Shown here: positions 12,185 to 18,138 of the stretch, piece after piece
Numbering within the stretch: position 1 is the stretch's first letter
Layout: each line of letters starts with the position of its first letter
Assembly (NCBI GenBank): GCA_001940755.1
Contig: MEHH01000021.1
Location: 1-18,138 of the forward strand
Reading direction: 5' to 3'
Origin: Candidatus Heimdallarchaeota archaeon AB_125
GTDB lineage: Archaea; Asgardarchaeota; Heimdallarchaeia; Heimdallarchaeales; Heimdallarchaeaceae
DNA: 18,138 nt
Made by a program: the position numbers and the translations under genes
Notes under the pieces: generated by a model
The model's input: the letters and a program-made list of their open reading frames with translations, nothing else
Told to the model about the DNA's origin: nothing
Databases searched by the model: none

Positions 12185-15030
12185 TGTCTAACAATATTAG
12201 TGTCAAGGGAGCAAGAGCAAACAACCTGAAGGATATTGATGTAGAAATACCTCGTAATCAACTTACTGTTATAACAGGTGTTTCAGGAAGTGGGAAAAGC
12301 AGCTTACTGTTTGATGTCATCTTCAGTGAAGGACAAAGAAAGTTGCTTGAATCAATGTCTTCATTCTCTAAAAGGCGTATACCAATGATGCCTAAAGCAG
12401 ATGTTACATCAATCAAAGGACTGTCTCCTGTAATAGCTATAGGCCAGATAAGAAGTATGCACAATCCTCGTTCTACTGTTGGAACAATGACAGAAATATC
12501 AAACTATATTCGTTTATTATATGCTACAGTAGGTAAAGCCCATTGTCCCTATTGTGAAGTTGAGATTGTCACTAAAACAGCTAATCACATGATAGAGAAG
12601 TTAGAGAGACTTCCTAAAGGAACAGAGGTAGAGCTACTAGCTCCTGTATTCAAGATTTATGGAGAACAATATGAAGTCTTATTCGGAGAGATAAGAGAAA
12701 AGGGATATAAGAAAGTGCGAATTGATGGAAAGTTCAAAGATATAAGTGAAAAGATAGAACTTGATGAATTCAAGAATCATCATATCGAAGTAATAGTAGA
12801 TAAAATTATAGTAGAAGATGGAATCTACAATCATCTTAAGAAGTCCGTTGAAAACGCTTTCACGCTGGGGAGTGGATATATACTCTTTGAAATAAAGGAA
12901 TCATCAGTGGAAACTAAAGAGACTATCAGTTTTTACAAGAACTATGGTTGTTCTGACCATCATATAGTAATGGGGGAGTTGAAACAAAATCACTTCTCAT
13001 CCAATATACTTGAAAATTCTTGTCGGACATGTAGAGGACTAGGAGTAAGGATTCAAGCTGAGAAACAGTTATTCATAGATGATCCAGAGAAGTCAATTCG
13101 TCAAGGTGCATTAGGCCATTTTAATGCTGGTCGAAGGATGGTAATGACACTATCTAAGAACTATAACTTTAGTTTAGATACACCTTACAAAGATTTACCT
13201 GAGGAAATCAGAGATATGATGTTCCATGGAAACAAGGGAGAGAAGATATCATATTGGACAAAAAATCAAAAAGGAGAATGGTACGAATCAAGATGGAAAA
13301 CCCATTATGAGGGATTATTAAATGAGACGAATAGATTATACTGGCATGCTACTAGAAAGGGAACGCTCCCCACACCTGGTTCAGCGGAACAGAACTTCTA
13401 TACAAGACACATGACTGAAAGACCCTGTCCTGATTGTCAAGGTAAGAAACTTAATTCCCAGAGATTATTCGTAACAGTTAACGGAAAGAACATCTATGAA
13501 CTTGGAAACATGGACATGAAAGAACTCCTTGGATTCATAAAGAAAGTAACTTTTGAAGAGAAAGATAAGAAAGTAGGAGATCAAATAGTCAAAGAGAGCA
13601 TAAAGAGACTTGAATTACTAATAGAAATAGGTCTAGATTATATCAACCTTAACAGAAGAGCAGATACACTTGCTGGAGGAGAAGCACAAAGAATCAGGAT
13701 AGCTAACTCGATAGGTTCTGAGATGACTGGAATGTTATACTGTTTGGACGAACCCACTATTGGATTACATCCTAGAGACAGTTACAAAGTTGTTCGAACC
13801 TTAAAAAGATTAAGGGATCTTGGTTGTACAGTCATGGTTGTTGAACATGATTTAGATACTATAAAGAATGCAGATACAATTATAGAAATAGGACCAGGAC
13901 CAGGAAGTTTTGGTGGAGAGATAGTTATTCAAGGTAAACCTGAGGAAATAATGGAAGATAATAGGTTCCTAACTGGGCAATATCTAACAGGTAGAAAGAC
14001 TATTGCTTTGCCATCTGAAAGAAGAACATCAAATGGTAAAGTGCTTAAGATTCTAGGCGCAAAAGAGAATAATCTAAAGAACATAGATATTGAGATACCA
14101 CTAGGAGTTCTTGTCAGTGTAACAGGCGTTTCTGGTAGCGGAAAAAGCAGTCTGATACATGACATCTTGTTTAGGAAACTTTACTCTATCTTCTATGATA
14201 AGAGGATAATGGCAGGTAAACATGATGAGATACAAGGAGTAGAAAACATATCAGACATCAGGAATATTGATCAATCACCTATAGGGAGAACTCCTCGATC
14301 TAACCCAGCGACTTATGTTGGCTTCTTCGATAAGATAAGGAAACTGTTTAAAGATACTGAAGCTGCTAAACAAAGAAATTTTGGAGTTAGTTACTTCAGC
14401 TTTAATCATAAAAACGGTAGATGTATAGAGTGTGAAGGAGAAGGAGAAAAGAGAACAGATCTCCAGTTTATGCCTGACATAAGAAACAAATGTCCGCTCT
14501 GCAACGGAGCAAGATATAATAGAGATGTCCTTGAAATAAAGTACAGAGGAAAGAACATTGCTGAAATTCTAGACATGTCTGTTGAAGAAGCTTTAGAGTT
14601 CTTTGAGCACGATAATACCATATCGTACAAGCTTAAAGTGATGAATGATCTAGGGCTAGGATATCTAAAACTAGGTCAATCTGCAACTACTCTCTCAGGT
14701 GGAGAAGCTCAAAGAATTAAGCTGTCTAAAGAGTTAGGGAAGATAAAACGAAAGAAGAATAACCTCTATCTGCTTGATGAACCCACTGTAGGACTCCATA
14801 TGGAAGATATTCAAAAACTTCTAACTAGTCTTAACAAGATAGTAGATGATGGGAATACCGTTCTTGTTGTTGAGCATCATCTAGATGTCATTAAATCAAG
14901 TGATCATGTTATTGATTTAGGTCCAGAAGGAGGATCTGAAGGAGGATCAGTCATAGCTCAGGGAGCTCCAGAGGAGATAGCAAAAGTAGAAGAATCATAT
15001 ACAGGGCAGTTCCTAAAGGAACTTCTCTGA
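12184..15030 (+). CDS. uvrA: UvrA-type ABC ATPase, excinuclease ABC subunit A (divergent)
   Basis: 948 residues, the normal UvrA length. In nucleotide excision repair UvrA scans DNA for bulky lesions and loads UvrB. Both ATPase halves are intact: Walker A GVSGSGKSS (32-40, K38; and 648-656, K654), signatures TLAGGEAQRIR (495-505) and TLSGGEAQRIK (836-846), and Walker B LDEPTIGLH and LLDEPTVGLH. UvrA hallmarks: HNPRSTVGT (93-101), IDQSPIGRTPRSNPATY (695-711), CPDCQGKKL and the DNA-contacting zinc module C747/C750/C770/C773. The UvrB-binding region (about 130-240) is present, unlike class II UvrA paralogues. Oddities: the first zinc module reads C256-x2-H259 ... C280-x2-C283 instead of four cysteines, the first signature has A for S, and there is a short insert around 388-408. 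UvrB and UvrC are not in the window. It follows the nucleotidyltransferase by a 1-nt overlap. UvrA in archaea is generally regarded as bacterial in origin. Confidence 0.92.
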   Translation: MSNNISVKGARANNLKDIDVEIPRNQLTVITGVSGSGKSSLLFDVIFSEGQRKLLESMSSFSKRRIPMMPKADVTSIKGLSPVIAIGQIRSMHNPRSTVGTMTEISNYIRLLYATVGKAHCPYCEVEIVTKTANHMIEKLERLPKGTEVELLAPVFKIYGEQYEVLFGEIREKGYKKVRIDGKFKDISEKIELDEFKNHHIEVIVDKIIVEDGIYNHLKKSVENAFTLGSGYILFEIKESSVETKETISFYKNYGCSDHHIVMGELKQNHFSSNILENSCRTCRGLGVRIQAEKQLFIDDPEKSIRQGALGHFNAGRRMVMTLSKNYNFSLDTPYKDLPEEIRDMMFHGNKGEKISYWTKNQKGEWYESRWKTHYEGLLNETNRLYWHATRKGTLPTPGSAEQNFYTRHMTERPCPDCQGKKLNSQRLFVTVNGKNIYELGNMDMKELLGFIKKVTFEEKDKKVGDQIVKESIKRLELLIEIGLDYINLNRRADTLAGGEAQRIRIANSIGSEMTGMLYCLDEPTIGLHPRDSYKVVRTLKRLRDLGCTVMVVEHDLDTIKNADTIIEIGPGPGSFGGEIVIQGKPEEIMEDNRFLTGQYLTGRKTIALPSERRTSNGKVLKILGAKENNLKNIDIEIPLGVLVSVTGVSGSGKSSLIHDILFRKLYSIFYDKRIMAGKHDEIQGVENISDIRNIDQSPIGRTPRSNPATYVGFFDKIRKLFKDTEAAKQRNFGVSYFSFNHKNGRCIECEGEGEKRTDLQFMPDIRNKCPLCNGARYNRDVLEIKYRGKNIAEILDMSVEEALEFFEHDNTISYKLKVMNDLGLGYLKLGQSATTLSGGEAQRIKLSKELGKIKRKKNNLYLLDEPTVGLHMEDIQKLLTSLNKIVDDGNTVLVVEHHLDVIKSSDHVIDLGPEGGSEGGSVIAQGAPEEIAKVEESYTGQFLKELL

Positions 15031-15103
15031 TAGATCTTTTTTTCTATTTAAGATTCTTTTCGTATTATTATCGTAATTTTCAATTAAGATTAAAATAAAA
15101 TAG

Positions 15104-15125
15104 AAAGGAAGTTGTTTCCTTTTTT
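15104..15125. terminator. Bidirectional terminator between uvrA and the FAD oxidase
   Basis: AAAGGAA (15104-15110), loop GTTGT, TTCCTTT (15116-15122): a 7-bp stem followed by a T-run to 15125 on the plus strand. On the minus strand it is followed by a T-rich stretch (TATTTTATTTTAA). A separate run of seven T's lies just after the uvrA stop (near 15038-15044). Confidence 0.6.
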
Positions 15126-16755
15126 AGTCAAACATGTTACCTTTACAGAAGAGTGTGAGGGGATCTAATGCATTTTTAACAGATCGCATTTGATTGACGC
15201 CATCTTCACCGTACATTACAACCAGATATTCAGCTTTGATTTTTCCTATTCCATGTTCTGCTGAAACTGAACCGCCAAACTCTACAGCTTTCTTTGCAAA
15301 TTTCTTGTAAAGCTTTTTACCTAATTCGAGTTCTTCAAGATTTCTAGGGAGTATGTTAACATGAACGTGGGAGTCACCTATATGTCCCCAAGTTGCGCTT
15401 TCAAGATTATGTTCTTCTAAAGATTCTCTATACAGATTCATCATTTCTCTGAAATGTTTATGCTCAACAGACATATCTGTTCCTAGTTTGTGAATTCCAG
15501 GATACTCATTCTTCCTTTTAGCGATGATCCCATTAACTGTTTCAGGTACTGCATGGCGCATAATTCTTAGATTTTCACGTTCTACTTCATCAAAAGCTGA
15601 CCAGCAGGATTCGATTGAAGAATTGCATTCTTCCGCAATTTCTTCTAGTCTTAGAATTACTTCTTCTAGAGTCTCATCTGAACTGACTACTTCAAAGAAA
15701 ACAGCTGTTTTGATATCAGGTGGTAAAGTTTTAAGATTTGCAAGTGCAGGAGTTGTATCGCTCTTACTTTTAAGTAAATTGAACGAATGTTCATCGAAAT
15801 ATTCCATATATTCAACATCTAATTCTTCATCAGCTCTAAGTTTTTCAACAAAAGTTATTGCATCTTCTTCTGAAATGAAGAACATTACAGTAGGTAATCC
15901 TTCAACTGTTGGAATAATCCACAGATCAACTTCTGTGATGAACCCAAGCATACCTTCTGTTCCTATGAATAGTTCAATTACATCCATACCAGGTTCTGAA
16001 TAGAAACCTGCAGCATTTTTTGCTTTTGGCATTTGGTAGTTTGGAATAGTAATTTCTAATTTCTCATCACTTGTTTCAATAACGAACTTACCATTTTCAG
16101 CTTTACACTGATCTCTAGTTATATCAAGAATATCACCATTAGCTAAAACAATTCTCATACGCTTAACCCATGGTCTCATTGGACCATACTTATAGGATCT
16201 AGCGCCTGAGGCATTAGCTGCAATTGCGCCTCCCACTGCTGCAGACATTTCAGTTGGATCAACTGCAAACATGTAAGTTTTCGAATCTTGTTTGAATTTA
16301 GTAACCCAACTTGTTTCTCCAATATTTTGCTCTTCAGAGATTTCTTTGTGTTTAATAATATCATCCAAAGAGTCTAGGGTTATTCCTGGTTGAATTCTAA
16401 CAAAGTATTTTTGGTTAGATTCATCATATCCAAAACCTGTAACATTGGTCATTTCATCTGTTGAGACAACAGCACCACCAAAAGGAACAGCACCACCAAC
16501 AATTCCAGTTCTACCACCAGAAATTGTTATTGGAATTTCTTTTTCTTTCATCTTTTTTACTATAGTAATAATTTCAGATTCATTCTTTGGAAAGAATAAT
16601 AACTCTGCAGATCCACCTGCAAGTTTTGATTCATCTATTATATAATCAGGATGTTTTGAAGTGATTGTTTCAGAGCCCTCAACCTTATTTATAGATTCAT
16701 AAGGACTTCCATCTTTTTTTTCAGTAATAATTACGTTTGTACTCAAATGTGTCAC
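15124..16755 (-). CDS. FAD-linked oxidase, GlcD/D-lactate dehydrogenase family
   Basis: 543 residues. Predicted to oxidise a 2-hydroxy acid (D-lactate, glycolate or similar) to the 2-keto acid. Residues about 47-225 form the PCMH-type FAD domain: ISGGRTGIVGGAVPFGG (78-94), TSW and DPTE, then SAAVGGAIAANASGARSYKYG (171-191). GTEGMLGFITEVDL (265-278) closes the domain. The C-terminal FAD-oxidase domain carries WGHIGDSHVHVNI (456-468) and AEHGIGK (499-505), the family's metal/substrate histidines; the final LDPLTLFCKGNMFD corresponds to the usual LDPxxxxNPGK. No iron-sulfur motif is fused, so it is a GlcD-like single subunit. The start is GTG (16755): an in-frame TGA lies three codons upstream. 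Direct repeats sit over this start (see 16751-16767). Divergent from a DUF917 gene, which may share its promoter region. The exact substrate is unknown. Confidence 0.88.
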   Translation of the reverse strand: MTHLSTNVIITEKKDGSPYESINKVEGSETITSKHPDYIIDESKLAGGSAELLFFPKNESEIITIVKKMKEKEIPITISGGRTGIVGGAVPFGGAVVSTDEMTNVTGFGYDESNQKYFVRIQPGITLDSLDDIIKHKEISEEQNIGETSWVTKFKQDSKTYMFAVDPTEMSAAVGGAIAANASGARSYKYGPMRPWVKRMRIVLANGDILDITRDQCKAENGKFVIETSDEKLEITIPNYQMPKAKNAAGFYSEPGMDVIELFIGTEGMLGFITEVDLWIIPTVEGLPTVMFFISEEDAITFVEKLRADEELDVEYMEYFDEHSFNLLKSKSDTTPALANLKTLPPDIKTAVFFEVVSSDETLEEVILRLEEIAEECNSSIESCWSAFDEVERENLRIMRHAVPETVNGIIAKRKNEYPGIHKLGTDMSVEHKHFREMMNLYRESLEEHNLESATWGHIGDSHVHVNILPRNLEELELGKKLYKKFAKKAVEFGGSVSAEHGIGKIKAEYLVVMYGEDGVNQMRSVKNALDPLTLFCKGNMFD

Positions 16756-16767
16756 ATCCGGTCACAT
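16751..16767. repeat. Direct repeat GTCACAT at the start of the FAD oxidase gene
   Basis: GTCACAT (16751-16757) and GTCACAT (16761-16767) are separated by CCG, a 10-bp period that places both on one face of the helix. A third TCACAT lies at 16806-16811. The first copy is also the right half of ATGTG-T-CACAT (16747-16757), a perfect 5-bp-arm palindrome. The repeats cover the GTG start and the likely initiation region of the minus-strand gene, as a repressor site would. Confidence 0.5.
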
Positions 16768-16794
16768 TAGTTTTGACCATTTCAACAGAAAAAG

Positions 16795-16821
16795 CATAAA
16801 AACCTTCACATTCTTATAAAA
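16795..16821 (-). promoter_or_regulatory. Candidate promoter elements of the FAD oxidase gene
   Basis: Two minus-strand TATA-like elements: TTTTATAAG (16813-16821) and TTTTTATGC (16795-16803). They would give leaders of about 36 and 17 nt. The 75-bp divergent spacer must also hold the plus-strand promoter, which I cannot place with confidence. Confidence 0.35.
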
Positions 16822-16830
16822 AATAGAAGA

Positions 16831-17943
16831 ATGTCGTCTAGGAAATTATCAAAACAGGAAGCAATTAATCTTGTAATCGGAGCAAAGATTTTAGCTTGTG
16901 GAGGGGGAGGAAGTGAGATAAATGCATTAAAAAACATCGATAGAGTATATGAAAAGGGTTCTAACTTCACTATCGCTAATCTAGATGACTTCGAGCAAGA
17001 TGAAAATATATGTATTATTGGTATGGTAGGAGGAGGAATAACTAAGGAAGATAAATTATTGGTTCAAGATCGAGAAATAGTTCAAAGAGAACCTATGCTA
17101 GAAGCTGTAAGAGAATTGGAAGATTTCTTAGATGTTGAATTCTGTGCCTTTGTTGCTACAGAATTGGGACCCAATAACAGTGTTGTTCCTATGATGGTTG
17201 CTGCAGAAATGGGAAAAGTCGCAATTAATGGTGATTGTTGTGGGAGAAGTAAACCAATGATTTCGATCAGTACAACACGTGTAGCAGGAATCCCTATTGC
17301 ACCATTTTCAATTGTAAATCAGTATGGTGATGTTCAAATTATCAAGAAGACTGTTGATGACATAAGAGGAGAGCTTATTGCACGAACTGCATCCAATATA
17401 TCAGGTGGTTCCGTAAGTGTTGCCCGATGTCCAATGACTATAATAGAAGCTCAGAAAGCTGTAATCCCAAATACCTATTCATTAGCTATTAAGCTAGGAA
17501 AGAATGTTAGAGAAGCTAATGAAAGAGAACTTAATCCAATTGAAACAATAAGAGAAACATTGCCAAATACAAAACATGCATTCTCTGGCAGAGTAAAACA
17601 GTTTTCTAGAATCGAAGAAGGAGGTTTTACATCTGGAGAGATAATCGTTGAATCATTAGGGAAGGCAGGTGTTAATTTGAAAATATGGTATCAAAATGAA
17701 TATCTACTTTCTTGGATAAACAATGAACCTTTCGTGACATGTCCTGATGGGTTCTATATAGTGGACAATCTAACAGGTTATGGTCTTACTCCATGGGAAA
17801 ATGATTTCAACGAAAATAGAGAGATATCAGTATTTGTTCAAGATGCTCCTGCGATTTGGACATCAAAAAAGGGATTGAGTGTATTTGGTCCAAAAGTGTT
17901 CGATAAAAAATGGGGCAAATACAAAAAAGCTAGTTCGTTCTGA
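16831..17943 (+). CDS. DUF917 / S-methyl-thiohydantoin desulfurase-family protein
   Basis: 370 residues, the usual length. DUF917 proteins often occur near hydantoin/amidohydrolase genes; members have been linked to S-methyl-thiohydantoin desulfuration, and most are uncharacterised. Visible signatures: LACGGGGSEINA (21-32, the glycine-rich N-terminal loop), VGGG (66-69), ATELGPNNSVVPMMVAAEMG (109-128), INGDCCGRSKP (132-142, matching the family's DADGxGRAxPE region with several changes) and ASNISGGSV. The second half (about 195-360) is the C-terminal beta-rich domain with NEYLLSW, PDGFYIVDNLTG and PAIWTSKKG. The start is ATG 16831 without a clear ribosome-binding site. It is divergent from the FAD oxidase across 75 bp; no hydantoinase is visible in the window. 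The altered GDCCGRSKP suggests a subfamily whose substrate may differ. Confidence 0.8.
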   Translation: MSSRKLSKQEAINLVIGAKILACGGGGSEINALKNIDRVYEKGSNFTIANLDDFEQDENICIIGMVGGGITKEDKLLVQDREIVQREPMLEAVRELEDFLDVEFCAFVATELGPNNSVVPMMVAAEMGKVAINGDCCGRSKPMISISTTRVAGIPIAPFSIVNQYGDVQIIKKTVDDIRGELIARTASNISGGSVSVARCPMTIIEAQKAVIPNTYSLAIKLGKNVREANERELNPIETIRETLPNTKHAFSGRVKQFSRIEEGGFTSGEIIVESLGKAGVNLKIWYQNEYLLSWINNEPFVTCPDGFYIVDNLTGYGLTPWENDFNENREISVFVQDAPAIWTSKKGLSVFGPKVFDKKWGKYKKASSF

Positions 17944-17951
17944 TGAGATTT

Positions 17952-18138
17952 CTATGAATTAATAAAATTAGATATGTTCTCGATTGGTATATGCTCTGAA
18001 ATTGTCTTTCCATAAAATGCTTCTTTTATTTCCATATTTTCAATTAAGAAATCAGCTGGAAGTAAATACCTATCACCATCTTTTGATGCAATTCGAAAAC
18101 CTGCTTTAAGGGCTTTAATCATAGCTTTGGAGACTCCT
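17952..18138 (-). CDS. C-terminal end of a peroxiredoxin (AhpC/TSA)-like protein, cut by window edge
   Basis: The minus strand is open from the right edge to a TAG at 17952-17954, giving at least 61 residues (starting GVSKAMIKALKAG). The stretch LPADFLIENMEIKEAFYGK followed by ISEHIPIENI resembles the C-terminus of peroxiredoxin-like thioredoxin-fold proteins (LPADFLI...YYGK...DHIP). The redox cysteine and most of the fold lie outside the window, so this rests on the C-terminal pattern only. Codon use and the ordered hydrophobic pattern suggest a real gene. Only 8 bp separate its stop from the stop of the DUF917 gene, which it converges on. Confidence 0.55.
   Translation of the reverse strand, partial: GVSKAMIKALKAGFRIASKDGDRYLLPADFLIENMEIKEAFYGKTISEHIPIENISNFINS

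Noticed and set aside
15524..16003. 159-codon plus-strand open frame
   Set aside because: It lies antisense inside the well-supported FAD oxidase gene and is low-complexity and serine-rich, as expected of a shadow frame.
1..18138. Mobile element, prophage or defence island
   Set aside because: No transposase, integrase, long terminal repeats, toxin-antitoxin pair or restriction gene was seen; most genes are housekeeping-like.

Overview
The window is AT-rich (roughly one third G+C by eye) and gene-dense. Several genes have archaeal-looking promoters: A/T-rich TATA boxes such as TTTAAATA or TTTATATA, about 25-30 nt before a very short leader or before the start codon itself. Other genes carry strong Shine-Dalgarno sequences in front of TTG or GTG starts. 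This mix, together with an E. coli-type glutamate dehydrogenase, a UvrA and a PPDK-like protein resembling bacterial families, suggests an archaeon with many bacterial-type genes. An Asgard archaeon (Heimdallarchaeia-like) is my best guess. This is inference; there is no rRNA or other phylogenetic marker here.

Layout, left to right. (1) The 3' part of a hexameric NADP-type glutamate dehydrogenase (gdhA, cut by the window edge) converges on a 988-residue minus-strand protein: two receiver-like domains fused to a PEP-synthase/PPDK-type ATP-grasp domain, without the phospho-histidine swivel or the PEP/pyruvate barrel. (2) A 416-bp divergent spacer with three small palindromes leads to a protein made of four tandem helix-turn-helix units. 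(3) A tight three-gene operon follows: a cysteine-rich iron-sulfur protein, a small two-cluster ferredoxin and a 3-beta-HSD-like NAD(P)-dependent dehydrogenase. (4) Next come a small two-helix membrane protein and an SF2 helicase with an inter-lobe insert, each with its own promoter. (5) A tandem GNAT-like protein on the minus strand is separated by a 419-bp repeat-bearing spacer from a two-gene operon. That operon holds a Pol-beta-type nucleotidyltransferase homologue, whose stop codon overlaps the start of a full-length divergent UvrA. (6) Finally there is a minus-strand FAD-linked oxidase (GlcD/D-lactate dehydrogenase family), a divergent DUF917/S-methyl-thiohydantoin-desulfurase-family gene, and the C-terminal end of a minus-strand peroxiredoxin-like gene running off the right edge.

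Functional threads: nitrogen assimilation (gdhA); phosphate or nucleotide signalling (receiver-ATP-grasp fusion); a redox module (Fe-S protein, ferredoxin and dehydrogenase, possibly passing electrons to or from a hydroxy/keto substrate); nucleic-acid maintenance (SF2 helicase, UvrA with a coupled nucleotidyltransferase); and organic-acid or heterocycle metabolism (GlcD-like and DUF917). No rRNA, tRNA, CRISPR array, transposase or phage gene was seen. The candidates I find most unusual are the receiver-receiver-ATP-grasp protein, the translationally coupled nucleotidyltransferase/UvrA pair, the four-HTH protein behind palindromes, and the Fe-S/dehydrogenase operon.
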